From Rallus limicola (Eukaryota > Chordata > Aves > Gruiformes > Rallidae): 64,000 bases of DNA. Below the pieces are notes generated by a model. The model was not told the origin of the DNA. It searched no databases and saw only the letters and a list, made by a program, of their open reading frames with translations. Of the stretch, positions 50,031-63,681 are shown piece after piece. A program made the position numbers and the translations under genes. The first letter of the stretch is position 1. Every line of letters starts with the position of its first letter. The stretch lies in assembly GCA_022605955.1 (NCBI GenBank), contig JAKCOZ010000008.1:21701083-21765082 (forward strand), in the 5' to 3' direction.

Positions 50031-51210
50031 AGGTTTACAAAAACAATTCTCCAAGTGTAACATTATAGCATTTGTGATTTAAAAAACGTAGGCATGAATC
50101 TTTACTGCAAATCTCAGCTGAGTTAAATGTATTTTTTGTCAGGGAGACATTGTTTTTTTTATGATAGCTACTCTGTGATTCATGAGTCAACATGCTATAC
50201 AAATACCAGAAGGCATAAGTGAGTTATAGACATTTCTCAGGAGTGGCACAACAGTTCTCCATTACCCAATTCAGTTAAAATATCCTATTTATCATTTTTT
50301 TCCCTTTTCTTCTTTTTTAATGGATGAATCCTGTGATTTTTAGTTAAGTGAAAAATCTGTGTGAGGAAACATGCTCTTTGGCTGGAAATGAGTTTGGATA
50401 AGAATTACAACTTACATTGTAAAAACAATTTAAGAAAATGATATATAATAGTCTCACTGTAAATTATATATCTTCAGTGACATTTAATAGCCTTTCATTT
50501 CTATCAGTTGCTCATTTATTTTACACGACACCTGGGTTCTTGTATTTAGGTGGTTTTGGATATTATTTCCCTTTGATACAAGTAACATTTAAATTAAAAT
50601 GTATCACCCTTTTAGAAAAAATTTGAAAGCGTTTGTCTGAGGATACCGGAGGTCGGCAAGTTTGTGGTGATACATTCTTCATTGGAAAATACCTGGCACC
50701 ATGAAAAATACTCAGTGGATGTGCAAAATCTTTCAGTGAGAAAAGCCAGGTTGAGAGCAGCCTTGCTACTTCAGTCCAAAAAGAGGCCAGGAACTGGTGT
50801 ATCTACCTATGACACGTGGAAGACCCAGGTTCAAGTTCTCCCAGGCTTTCTGTGTGGAGGTGTATGGTTAGACCACGCCTTGGTGGGTTTTGAAAAAAAA
50901 TCAGAATATTTTGCTTTTCCTTCCAGGACAAGATGAGAATTCTTTGGGAACTTCTGAAATTTTCCAGGACAGATAAAGCTGCCTTTATGACATCACTTCC
51001 CTGCAGCCCATGGTTTTGGTAATTTTTAGGAGACTGGGTAAGCTTAGAGTCACTCAGAAGTAAAATGGATCACAGGGACAAATTTAGCCATGACATAAAC
51101 TTGTTGACTTCCAAGTTTCTCTTATTACCATCAGGATTGAATCTGGCTAGTAGAGAATATTTATGCAAAAAAGCAACATATTTAGTGATGAGAGGATCAA
51201 ATGCTCGTGT

Positions 51211-51232
51211 GGGGGGAAGGGGGGGAGCTGGG
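51211..51232 (+). other. G-quadruplex motif in a purine-rich stretch
   Basis: Runs of six, seven and three G are separated by AA and AGCT. The seven-G run can supply two of the four tracts. The purine bias continues to about 51300. Confidence 0.65.
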
Positions 51233-51539
51233 AGGAGGAGGACATATGGGGGTGAGCTGGGGAGAAGAGAGGGGAAGACAGAAAGGAAAAGGTCATGGCG
51301 TGAAAGGGTGCTGTGAATTCCAAAAGTGTCTAATTAGGTTTCTGGCTGTGGAATTTGCCTTTGCCCCAAGCCAAGGAGCCCAGCTGTTTTACAACAGGGC
51401 TTTTGCCTCCTAGCAATGACTGCAGACAATGTGTGACCTAAACTGCAAGTGTATTTATAAGGACAACTTCCTTCACTCTTCACAACAGATTCCATAAAAT
51501 ATGTTCAAATGTTATTTGGAAAATTGCATAATTGTTTCC

Positions 51540-51566
51540 CTTTTTTTTTGTTTTTTTTTTTTTTTC
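51540..51566. repeat. T-rich homopolymer run
   Basis: T9, G, T15, C, T4 on the plus strand. It is a simple repeat with no flanking signs of a retroposed transcript. Confidence 0.8.
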
Positions 51567-54500
51567 TTTTGTTGGGCGTCTAGATACAATTTTGAAAAGT
51601 CCTAAAAAGAGGGGAATGAATTTCACTAAAGGCACCCCTCTCAACTTGTATTCCATTGGATTATTTTAAAAAAGTGTCAGTCTTCAAAATTAAATGTCTG
51701 ATGGAATATTAAATTTGATGAATCATTGCCAGTTTCCATGTTTGTTAGCTTTTATATACCACATTAAAGCATTCATTAATAAAGTGTCACACAACACTGC
51801 TTTGATTGAGTCCTAAAAGGTTAATGACTTGATACAGGCTGGTATTCTGAGCTTTACTGTTTGCAGGCGGTTTGTGGAGAATGTGAAGTGCTTTGAAATT
51901 GTAACAAAGAGAAATCTTTTATTTTCACCTATTTCGAGTCCAGAAAGTGCTCTCAACCAACCTGGATGTGCTAGACCACTACACTTGTTACCATTAAACT
52001 ACAATAATTAAACAATAGGAGGTACAGTCATGGTGAGTGGGTTTTTTTGTTTCATTCTGAGTTTTTTTTCCTTTTTTCCCCCTCCTTTACAGGATTGACT
52101 CAAAACAGCAAAAAGCTTCATGCTCATAGGACTCCTCAGAGATGGATAGATGGAATAAGATACAACCCTCGTGTTTGCTGACCACCTACTCCTGTTTGTA
52201 TCTTTAAGCTGCCTTGGCAATCGATTTGGGGGGCTGCAGCTATGTTTCCCCATTTGGAAAGTGATTAAGCAGCCTGGAATTATCCCCTGTTTTTAGACAT
52301 GCTGAATATTTTTCAAATGGTGAGAAACTTTCACAAAGTGCCTTTTAAGTGACTGCTGTGGGCTGGCTGGGGAGGTTAGGCTTTGAACGAGTCAGAGTGC
52401 AGGTCAGAGACACAAAGAGTATTTTGCCCAGTGCCCTCTTGGCAATGGCTGAGCTGGGTAGCCTGGTCAAGTACAGGCATTTTTATATGGTTAGGAAACC
52501 ATTGCATTTCTGTCGCCTGAAAAATCCACAGGCGAATGGGCAGCATGGGCAGCAAAAAGGAAGGAAATAACACTTCCAAAGTCTGTCCTCTTTAACTACA
52601 CTGTGTCCAGATTTTATGAAATTTGAACTCTCCTGAGATGGAAAAAGGTTCTTGACAAAGTCATGTGTGAAGTTAATTTTGCTTTAAGATAGTATTGAGG
52701 TTCTGCTCTGAGGGGAGTTGTTAGTAAAACAAATGACTCTAGCTGTTTTAGTATGGAAGACAAATCAAAGCATTTCCATGAAGTAACAGGGGTGACCTGC
52801 TGTAACTTAACCATTTCCTGAGCAAATACAAGCTGCTCTATTGGATGGGGGATAGTTCCCATGTTAGCCATTGTACAGAGAAAAATAAAAGTTCATATAA
52901 AAGAGCCCACCAAGGGTTATATGGCTGCAATTGTTTCCAAACTGAAACAACTTAGTATCTGTTTATGATTGTCAGTATCATGTTATATTGTTCTTGTAGA
53001 ATCCATAAAACCTAAAAGTCTGCAGTATTGCCTCTAAACATCCAGCCGCTGCAGCCAGGAGATTTCAGAGCCAACGCGTAAATAGAGGGGAGGTAAAAAC
53101 TCAAAAGTTAATAAAAAGTTGACCTTGATTTTATTAACCATCTTAATCTAATTTTGATGAGGTGCTTCATTTGAACACAGAAGAACAAAAAGCCAAGCCC
53201 AAGCTGGTAAGTTTGAGGTACTTAAACTTGCATCCTATAAATGTTTCTTTCTTTCCCTCACAGATTGGAGATGAGAAGGGAGAAGCAGTAAACCCGAATT
53301 CCAGCTTTCCCACTACAGTTTATGTTTCCCCAGTTCAGAATGGTGCACATTAGTTTTCTGAGCTATTCGGATGTACAGGATGGTATCATATTAGCAGTAC
53401 TTAGAAGAGGATATTCCTTTGCATTTTCATAGCCACTTCCTTTGCATTGTGGATGACAAGGGATGCAGAAAACGAGTGGGTAAAGATGTGGTTCCTCACT
53501 CAACAAAATTATCCCTTGGATGAAGCTATAAAACAACCCAGTGTCTCAGAAGACAGAGGTGTTGTCACTCAATACAAATATAAAATATTCTTTTCTTCAG
53601 ACAGTGCCAAAGTGTTCTTGCTAATGAAATCATGTTTCAAAAGCTAATGATTGAAAGACAATGCATACTTGGACTTGAAAGCAAGCTGATGGAAAGACAG
53701 ATAGAGCAGTCATTTGCTGGTAGATCAGATGTATTGTCAAGTACTTGTTCTGGCTAATTGTGGTGGTGTTTACTGCCTGATTTTAGCAGTTTCAGATTTC
53801 TCTGTGTTATTTCGACCAGTTCAAATATTAATGTTTTTTGGGTAAGATATATTCTGCCTGTAAGGTGTATGTATATATCACATGGGAGTCTGCAGTCCAC
53901 AAACCTTTCTGTAGGAACAGGACCATGATAGTGAGGACAACAACAACAACAGTGGGAGAGAAAGAAGGAAGGAGGGTGAGAAAAAAAGAGCACATCATCT
54001 GGTTAATCCTATCTCAAAATTACTTCAAAGCAAATTATGTAGAGTAGCTCTTATCAACTGCAGCTGCTTAGTAGTAATGTTATGTGAGCAACACAGTTTG
54101 GAGGATAATGGATTTATGTCTAGCAGGAAGTCAAAAGTGTGATGACTTCATGCAGATTCTGTTAGGAATCATGTTGCTAATATTTCTTCCCATCCCAACA
54201 ATGTCATATAAAAACAATGAAAATTTTATATTTGAAGCCCATATCAGATGACATGGGGAATGCAGATGAGAGGGAGCTTTATTTCAAGGACAGATTGCAT
54301 TAGGAATGATTCCTTTTAGAATTGTCCTTGCCAGAAGCAAAGCTCTTAGCTTTCCTGATTCAAAAAATAAGGGGCACATCCTCATGTGGGGTAAGTGTCA
54401 TTGTTCTCTTAAACCCAACAGTGAGATGGTAATTTATGATTTGGCCCATGTACTGATGAGTCTGATAGATGAGTTTATATTGCTTGCTCATAAACAAACC

Positions 54501-55358
54501 CAGTTTGTTCCAGTTCTCAAATTAGGACTCTATATACTCACAGGCGCTCAGAAAATGAAAGAGAAAAATAATCATACTTGCTGAACTTGAAAAACTCAGC
54601 ACTTCCTATTTTAAACCAGTTGTTATGTCTCTCATAATAATTTCATATTTTATTATTCTTGCCTACAGTGTTTTTTTACCATGTCTACATAAACCTAATT
54701 TCTAATGGTCTCAAAGGACATACTTGGTATTTCCAGAACAAAACAAAACTAAAACATACACCCAGAAACCACACACATGCACACACAGTCCCAAAGTACT
54801 GTAACGCTTCAGGCTCGATTCAAAGCCTGCGGAGGCTTCAGTGTGGGATCTGGGCTGTGGTGATGGACAGACTGGGACAACAGTGCTGTGACATGCTGCA
54901 CAGACCCTGAACCTCTTGCCTTCACCCGGGCTCCCCTAGTCAGCAGCACTTGTGGGGTGATTCAGAGAGATGCTCGGCCACTGTGGAGATGGTACTTGGT
55001 GTCTCATCTGGCTGCCATCCCTGGTGAAACAGACCCCAGGGGGTAAAAATGCTGCTCAGCCCAACAACAGGCTTTGGAACAAGGAGCTCTGAAACCAGCT
55101 TGTGTAGGGAAAAAAGCCCTGAAATTTTCTTAACTAATTGTTTGTTTTTATAAGTTTATGGATAGAGGAGAAGTGAACCAACAATGTAAATGGCAAAATA
55201 TGTGAAATGGTTGATGAATTTAAGGACTTGACAGTAGGAACTCTACTGAACTGTTGTGGGTGATTCTTATGTATACTGTGGCAAGTTTACCATGAATGGT
55301 ACAGGCATAAAACACTCCAAGTAGCTCCCAGTTTTAATTGGAAATCTGTCATATTCCA

Positions 55359-55490
55359 GTGTGTGTGGGGGTGGTGTGGTGTGTGTGGTACAGACATGCA
55401 GCGTGCACACACAGCATGCACACACAGGCAGCACGTGCATGCACGCAGCATGCACACACGCAGGCCTGCACATGCAGCTGTGCTGCCACG
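55359..55490. repeat. Imperfect TG/CA alternating tract
   Basis: GTGTGTG-rich sequence passes into repeated GCATGCACACAC segments. CAGCATGCACACAC occurs exactly at 55412 and 55446, a 34-base period. Alternating purine-pyrimidine sequence of this type can adopt Z-DNA. Confidence 0.75.
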
Positions 55491-56599
55491 CTCCTTGGCA
55501 CACAGATAACAAATTAGCAGGTATATCCCTATGCATTTTCATTTCCTCATATGCTATCTCGAGCCATGCTACATGTGTTACATATGCTTAGGTCACAGAG
55601 GGGTTAGGGACATAACTACTGGATCCCAAGGGACAGATGGAGCAAAGCCAGCATAATCTCTGAATCCAGCTCTTTACTATTACTCTCTGATCATGAAAAG
55701 CCCAGTGAACTTGGAACACTTTCATCCAGCAGCTGTTTCCATATCAGAGGCTAAAACTGTACATAAAATCTGAGAGAAAGATTTTTCACACCGGCTCAAA
55801 GCAGACAGGGAACTGGAGTCCTTTTTCTGTCATGGCAGCACCCCTGAAAGACCAGCTCAAGTTTGGATGCTAGAGGCTTTGGGCTACAGCACTCTTCCAG
55901 TGTGTGGATTATCTGCCCCCCCTCCCCGGCCCCGTTTTTTTTCTCTGTGTTTGTGTAGCTCCCATCACAAAGCAGAGCGCTGGAATTATATAAATGCTTA
56001 ATGCTATTCCTATGAAAAGCAGCAAATATCCTCATATAATCCTGCCTCTCCCCATGGGAGTTCTGGCCATAAACTTAGGCGGTCTGAACTCAGAAGTGCA
56101 GCCGTGGAATTGCACCCTATGCGTTAGCTCTTTTTGACATAAGAGCCGTATTCTCTCCCACAGGCTGGTGTCTTCCTTTTTTCTCTGTAGGAACCTCAAA
56201 GTGCTTCTGTTTTACAGATCTCTTTCAAGCATGATTAAATTGGCCTCAAAGGAATGGGAGTTAACTGAAAGAAGGCCAACTGGTATTTTTTAACCATGCC
56301 CAAGAAGCCATGCTTCATAAATAACAACTGGTAAGCCCATCACCATGCGCAGTCAGAACTCCACCAGATGAACTTCAATCAAAAAGCGTGTCTTTATCAG
56401 ACTGTGTTTAAAGGGCAGAAGACATATATTTTAGAAAGAATACCTTTTTCCCTTCCTCTCTCTGCTTCTCTTCTATAAGTTTGTTTGTGTAAATAGTTGT
56501 GTGAGTTTTAGAGGCAAAGGCACATGAATCTGTTATGCTGCCCTAGAACACTCCACTTGTTTTTACTATTTTTCCACTAAGCTATTTTTCTTTAATTTA

Positions 56600-57120
56600 A
56601 TAGATTTTAAGGACTTTCACCTCAGTCATTGAGCAATTCAGGGTGTAAACACCAAGAAGCAGTTTCTGCATCACATGCAGATTTCCTGTTTGAGAGAGAG
56701 AGAATTTCTTTTGTAAAGATGCAGTCTTGATTTAAAGACTTCAAATGATCTACCACATCCTGCGGTAGGTTGTTCCAATGATTAATGGCCCATGCTAGAG
56801 AAAGTACAGCAGCTTCCAACCATTGGATGTTATTGTGCCTTTTTCTGTTAGACTAAATAGCTATTTGTTATCAGAAATCTCTTCCTTATGTAGATACCTG
56901 CAGACTTTGATTAAGTCACTTTTTAACTCCTTCTTGGATAACCTTAACAGATTAAGGCATGTTTTCCTGACTCTTTTTTTCTTTGAACTTTTTATTTTAA
57001 ACCTTTTTCTAGTTTTATAATATGCTTCAAGATCCTACTGAGTATTCCCACGAGCATTTTCACTAATGCTCCCTGCAGGTATAATAGCACCTTCTGAAAA
57101 CTAGGTGTGTACCTTCTTCT
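56600..57120 (-). mobile_element. Old CR1/L3-type LINE fragment, inverted
   Basis: The plus strand carries, in order, CACATCCTGCGGTAGGTTGTTCC, a TGCCTTTTTCTGTTAGACTAAA stretch, CTTTGATTAAGTCAC and ACTCCTTCTTGGATAACC..GATTAAGGCATG. Antisense 3' regions of old CR1/L3-type elements have comparable phrases in this order. It is heavily diverged and the limits are approximate. The right part (57120-57660) is GC-richer and may belong to a different element. Confidence 0.5.
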
Positions 57121-59319
57121 TGTCTTCACATCTTCCCCTGCATATTGGACTGAAAGACTGTGTTCCTTGTTCACCTACCATTATTCCCAAATCCGTTCTG
57201 AGTCCCTGAGTTGTTCTGCTGGCCTTCCAGTGCTGCTGTAACATGGTGTGGTTGTCTAACCCTGGAGTGAGCTCCCATGAAAGCATCAAAGCTGTGAGAA
57301 ACACCTGTGCAAGGAAGAGTTAGAGGAAGCTTTGTGTGGGGCTTTTGTCCACTGGCTTGGAAGCTGCATTTAGGCTCAGGTTTTTGCCCTTGGTCCTAGC
57401 CCAATTACATTTTAAGTGTGCCTGTGCCAAGCCTGATCTGGCCAGCTTGACCACAGACCTGCCTTAGCCAATGGACTTGTCTGAGATGCGTGAACTTATG
57501 GCTGACCATGGTTACTGTTGCTGGACCTGCTCTGCTCTTGTCTGGATGGTGGGTCCCTGCCTCTGCCTTGCTGTCACCCTCAGCTATAGAATAGGAGTAG
57601 AATAGGAGTGGCACAAGGGCCAGTGCCTGTGAGGCCTCAGCAGAGGATGGTGGCTTTTAGTTCTCAGTTATTTAATATAATCTATTTGGTTTAGTCCATT
57701 TAATAGGAGTTGCTTTGTTGGAGTTTTTAGCTTTATCAATAGAACTTGCTATTTCATCAAAAACCCCAAAATCACACTTGTCTGACAAGACTTAACTTCC
57801 CTGAAAATGTGCCAAGAGAAATGTTCTGCTGCTGTCATTTAATTATTTACTGATTGTCTCCAATGTTAAGCTTCCAAGACTGGGACGACGGCTCTTTTCA
57901 GCTTAATAGGTTGGATGTCTATTAGTCATCATGTTTAACATTTTAAAACATTTGCATGACCTTAGCTTCTTTTACACTCCTCTCAGACTCTTCAAGCTTT
58001 TTAAAAAGTCAGTGTATGTAGATCAGAGTGTTCCCTGGCAAGATGCTTTCATACCCTCTGAGTAAAAGTTGGCCAGTGCCATTAATTTGCTGCTGGGTAA
58101 TATTTCTCTGCTGGCTGATGGGACAAGAAGAGGCTCCACAGCCACTTCAGGATCTATGAGCACTCCCACACAGCAGTGCTGGCGGGAATAGGAAGTGAAT
58201 GCTATCATTGCAAGGACTTTTAAAGGAGTTAAAATATTTGTAGAAAGATTAAAATATTGGATTTTCCATTATTCTGCTCTGCAACGGAGACTGAAGAGTA
58301 GCCCTGGCTGTAAGTCCTTTCTGGATTATGTATATTAAATACCTCCTATTAACTACTGTTGGCCTTGAACTTGCCTAATTTGTGCCTTGCTTCACCATGC
58401 CAGCCCAAGCCTCAACTAGAATTACTGTCCAGGCCATACTCTCCAGACCCCTTCATGAAGAAGCTGGAAGCTTCATTCCAGCTCTGGTCCAGACAGGGGT
58501 CTGTACACATCAGCTCTTGGCCGCAAGGAGCTGCCTTCTCAGTACTTGGGCAGGCACAAACTGGCCCCAGTGTTCCTGACAGCTCCTGGCTGTTTTGAAA
58601 AGCACTTTAGTTCTCAATGACTGGGCAGGAAGTGCCCCAAAGCTCTCGCCTTTGGGTCTTGCAGAAACAGTTTTGCTCATATTCTAGTGCAAAAACTGGA
58701 GAATAAACTTAATGGTTTGGTGGTTGGGGTTCTTTTTTAACAGAAGAAAGCACAGTAAAACTAGCCCCAGAGCGAGCAATTATTGGTGAAAGCCCATTTG
58801 TTTTCAGACCTAAAAGATGTGGGGAAGTGGTCAAAATTATCCAGATGACTCTAAAATAGAATAAGTGTGAGAAATAATTGAAGTCGCCAATAATCATGCA
58901 CAGGCAAAGTATTTCAAGGTTTTTCCTTTTACTTTGTTTTACTTGGAAAACTTTCTGGGTTGAAAGGTATATTGAAACATTTCACAATATCTTTGATGAA
59001 AATCTATCGATGAGCCACCTGCCATTATTAAAGTACACTATTACAAGCTAAACGTATCCTTTCCAGCCTGTAACCCCAACTTCACATCTCTATAATCCTT
59101 CTTGAGCTTCACCCATCATTTTGCCTAAGTGGAACTTAACTATTCACATTAGCATGTTGGACTGCACCAGTGGGAGAAGCAAAGGCAAAGGGAAACAAAA
59201 TAATGCATGTTCCTAATAACGAATTTCTTAGAACAAGATCCTCCCAGCTTGCTGCGGTAAAGCCGCTCGCATGGCAGGGGTTTGTGCTTCTCCTAGGATA
59301 CAGCACTTGCTGTGTCCGG
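57121..59319. other. Non-genic block with GC-richer parts
   Basis: No gene is recognised. Positions 57300-57660 and 58330-58600 are GC-richer and similar in style to each other, but I could not show homology between them by eye. An 11-base tandem (AGAATAGGAGT twice) lies at 57587-57608. The rest is AT-rich. Confidence 0.45.
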
Positions 59320-59365
59320 GTGGGATCGGGGCCCAATTGAAGTCAATGGGAGTTTTGTGCTGAAA
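59320..59365. repeat. Possible ancient amniote interspersed-repeat fragment
   Basis: GGATCGGGGCCCAATTGAAG then TCAATGGGAGTTTTG matches a phrase very common in old amniote repeats. This is the same repeat type as suspected at 16425. Family not assigned. Confidence 0.35.
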
Positions 59366-62300
59366 TGTATCTCGTATGCTGTCATTTGTGCAAATCTCCA
59401 CCTTGGGCTACAGCAGAACCGAAATCACCACATTTCTTTTCACTTCTGACCTGCTGAAAGTAGGGTTGTATTACTTGTATATTTCATCCTGATTTTTTTC
59501 CCCCCTGATTTAAACAAAGATACCAGTGTGGTATAATCTGGTACCAAGTACTGTGCGAGAGGCTGGAGAAGTCAATTACAACTGAAACTGCAGACTTTGT
59601 TTACTGTGGCCTTGCTTTTAACTCAATGTTTTTCTTCATAGGCAATCAACATGTCATCTCCTTTCTCCAGCTCATGCTTTTGCGTCTCAGGACATGAGCA
59701 GTGCCACTGCTCACTTTGAATTCCCAGATTCTTCTCACATTATACCACTTCCTTCAAATTTTTTAACTCCATCTTTCTCCTGCATAGATACATTCCAGAG
59801 GAAAAAGGAACACAGCTTCTAACAACATTCCGAAGGAATGTAGCAAACCTGAGCCATGCTGAGACAGTAAACCCTGACTGAGGCAATTATTCCCTATGCA
59901 GAATGTATTTGTTAGTGTTTTGCGCAGATAACCCATGGGCCCAGAAACACTCTTCCAGCAACTGGCTAAATCTGATTTTTGTTTGTGGCCAGCATGAATG
60001 CTGACCTTTGTCTTCTTGACTGATCTTTGCATCTCCTAACAAGTTCATGGAAAGGTCACGGAGCGGCACTGACTTCCTCTGTGTGTGCGTGTGCGTGGGG
60101 ACATCTTCCTGCCACTGCGCCCGTGGACGCTGACAGCTTTAGCATCACGTTTGTGGAAATCTGGACCCACTTAAACCAACAGCAACAAAGACAAACCAGG
60201 GAAAAGGGCACATTGCATTTAATTTACCGAGCGCCTTTGTTTGCCTTACTTTTCACTGGTCATTGCTCCCTATTTAATGTGAAGTTTTGCCTCTGTTCTG
60301 ATACATCCCTGGCTTAAAGAAATGGTACTAGACAGGATACCTGGCTTTGTAAAAGGATGGGACTAAAATGCAACTAGAAATACCTACAGAAGAAACCGCT
60401 AACACCTCTTTTTCTTAAATACACACATGTTAAAGAGAATGAGTTCTAGAAACCCTTAGGTTGCTTTGGCATAGGTGCATAAGAGAAATAAAAATGATTT
60501 CTTGTGTATTCGTTAGCTGATTCCTTTCACAGATAAGTTCAGCGCTGCTTGTCACTGCAAAAGAGGGCTATGAATCTCATGAAAGCAGCTCTGCTGACAC
60601 CATCAGCTGTATGGCACCCGCTTCCAAACCAGCCCTCAGAAAGCAGCACTGTTAGAGGGTTTTAAATCTCTGCTCAGAAACTGTATCTATTTACAAACAG
60701 CAAGAATAGCTCTGAAATTGTGAAAAATGCACTCGAGTCATATTTAGAATGATTGTATGTGGGGGATATAACAATACTTTTCAAGACTGTAAGCACTGGG
60801 TATATTCATATCTTGTGCTATTTATCTTGCAGATATACAGCACTGGAAGTTGCTGGCTGCAAGCTGGTGAGCTTGTAGCAGTGAGAAGGAAAGATCTCTC
60901 CGTTTGTCACTGGCCGTATATCACGGCAGCTGTGCCCTTTGATTACACAGAGGGCTCCTCCAGCCATTAATAATAGGAAACACTTTTTGTCTAGTGAATG
61001 CATCTCAACGCTGTCCTCTAGCACCTAGGCTTTGCAGTGAGGTAGGAGAGGTAAATTAGGGATGGAGCTTGTTCATTTTGCATTTACACTAGATGTGTAA
61101 ACAAGGATAACCTTTGTTTTCCTTGGAAAAGAAAATATGCCATTCTTTTTCTTACCACTGCAGTGCCCGTTTTTTCACAGAAACAATACAGCACTGCCAA
61201 TTACAACTTGCTGAGGAAGTGACACTAATGAATCACAATAATGCTGCCACAGCATCATGGAAAGTCCTGTGACGCCAGCCTTCCAGATTAATTGCATCAC
61301 ATATAATAGCCGAGCCACATCTGCTGGCCAGGTGTACCAGTGTAAAAGATTTTCCCAGAAAAGCAGAGCTTAAAGGAAATCAATATATAGGCTGAATGAA
61401 GCCCTAGGTACGAATCCTGCATTGCCAAAATTAGATAGCTATCTGAAATTGTCACAAATAATTGATGCTAAGATTGGAAAATTCCAAACTGGTGTAAATC
61501 GTTTAGCACCAGAAAGCACTACAAAAGGCATTTCATGCTTGATCTGCAAAATGAATCAAAATTAATGCTAAGCTCACGCAGCATGCTGTTGCTCTTACCT
61601 TTTGCAGCACAGTATCTGAGCTGCTCCAGAAAGGTGTTTGCAGGCAGTGATGCGTGGCATCTCTCTGGGTCTGGCCTACATTGATCATCTCCCACAGCAT
61701 CTTTGACATGATAAGAAAAAGCTAAAGACCATTCGTCTTAACACTGATTTCAGTCATGTGTCAAAACCCTGCTTTAACCCATCCCAACTTTTATTTAAAA
61801 TGAGGACTTTTCAGTAGCAAAAAAACCCCCAACAACAAAACCCCCAACAAAGCCCCCATGAGCCCCTTTGAAACAAAGCCTGCTATTGCCATTATTTCAC
61901 ATCCTCTGCTCTTCGATTGCTAGAGGCAGCCATCCCATCAGTCAGGCCACGACTATATTTACACTGGAAGAAAGAATTCTGCAAAACACAGTTGTTTTGA
62001 AGGTGTTCCAAACATCACACAGAAAGGTATCATTCTTGCCTCTGCATTTATCTCTGCATTTATATTTTGGTAGGACCCACAGTTACTTCATTGATAGTCC
62101 TGTGACTGTGATATGTTCCTATTAAATCTGTGCTGACAACTTATTTAGGTCATGGAGTCAAAGTTTAATTTCCTCAAGTTAGATTTATTCCCTCAAGCTG
62201 TTAAGAAATAAGAAAGTGCACGCTTGTTGCTGAGTCAGACACCGAGCTGAAAATCTCCAAGGTGGAGGCTTCACCCAGCACGCTGCACCTCTGTTTTCAG

Positions 62301-63679
62301 CCACAGTTACTTGTTTTGTGGTTTGAGAATTTGGAAGCTGAAAGGATGCTCCCCGGGATGCTCCCCAGCCTCAGCAGCAGGCACGCACGACCACTGCTGC
62401 CCACCTCGCTCCGTGGATGTCTGGCTTTATGGAGCCCTGTCTGCAGGCCGTGAGGTAATATGTCATTCTAGAAACCGCAGTAAATCCTTGGCAAGAGAAC
62501 CCGTCCTGAGTTATGGGGATAACATAATGTATATGAAATAATAAAGAATTTCATTTTTATATAGCGCTGTTTTTCTGCAGGCACATGACTTAGATAAAAA
62601 ATACACCCAAATATGAATTAATTAGATGCATTGGCTAAATTTCACCAACTTATCAGTCAGTTTAATATTTTTTTCTAGAAATCCAGAAAACTATACAAAG
62701 CTTACTTTTTTGCTATTTTTATAATCTAGCTGCCCCAGATACCGTCATTATATTGGTCACTGAATTTAAATGATTAATTTCCCTGCTTTCAAAGCTAAGA
62801 GGAAAAGATCACTGAATTTCTTATCAGGAGGTACGATAGACTTTTCAAAAATGCACGGCATCTTGAAAGTTTGGTTTCATATCACCATTTATATTCCTGA
62901 GAAATAGACATGTCTCACATTCTGTAGCAGTGTTTTGTGACGTTTGGATTTACAATGCTCAAGTTTAAGTCTCTAGCCCTTTGCAGTCTGTCAAAAACTG
63001 CTTCTCTGTCCATTTATTTTTGTCTTCTGTGCTCAGTCTGAATATCTTTTGTAAATTTATACTTGACAACCCTCGTATTTCAGCAGCTGGCTTTGTTTCA
63101 CAATCTACCTTGCTTGCTCTGTTGCATTAGCTGAAACAACAAATTTAATCCATGATGCCAATAGTAAATTATGGTGGAGATGTAATATATGCCTGACATC
63201 ACTAAGGTCAAGGCCACGGTGAAAATATTGCAAATAACAGATCCACCCATGAGGGTCTCCTCATAGTGGTAGTTGCTTGCTGCACATTTAACGTTACAAG
63301 AAACAGATTAGTGCTCCACGCTGCATGACGTTAGCCTTTTAGTTACAGCCAGCATAAAACTCCAGCTAATGTAAGAGTGCTCCCACAACATGAGAAGAGG
63401 TTCCAGAGAAGTTTGCTATGTCATTATATTTCATGTTTTCTAACTGATAAATAATTAAAACAAGAATTACTTTGCTGAAAAGATTCATTTAGAGAGTGCA
63501 TTTTCCATTACTCTAACTGTTTGGAGGGGTTGGGGGAACCATTTATTGCATACCTTACCTAAACTACCTTGCCATTAAAGTATCTAAATTACCTCAGTGA
63601 ATTCTGAGCACAGAAGTGGTTGATGAATTGCTTTTTGCATAAATGCACTTTCCCTTTTCTAGAACCTAATTTTGTGTAT

Positions 63680-63681
<2 letters not shown>
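59366..63681. other. AT-rich non-genic block
   Basis: No gene is recognised. ACTGGTGTAAATCG at about 61490 and ACCAGTGTAAA at about 61337 may be further pieces of the old repeat type seen at 16425 and 59320. A C-rich/A-rich tract lies at 61819-61857. Open frames up to 96 codons show no domain. Confidence 0.5.
61819..61857. repeat. A/C-rich low-complexity tract
   Basis: CCCCCAACAA-type units occur with A-runs, repeated with small variations. It resembles the tracts at 5454, 9781 and 38129. Confidence 0.65.

Larger units (their letters stand above)
50031..56599. other. AT-rich non-genic block
   Basis: No gene is recognised. It contains the G-rich quadruplex motif at 51211-51232, T-runs at 51540-51566, a CA/TG-rich tract at 55359-55490, and a possible tRNA-like SINE head near 50818 (GACCCAGGTTCAAG, resembling a B box). 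A microexon-like segment at 53181-53206 is treated as a finding. Confidence 0.5.

Noticed and set aside
50810..50850. tRNA-like B box (GACCCAGGTTCAAG)
   Set aside because: No A box at the right distance and no cloverleaf. At most the head of an old SINE.
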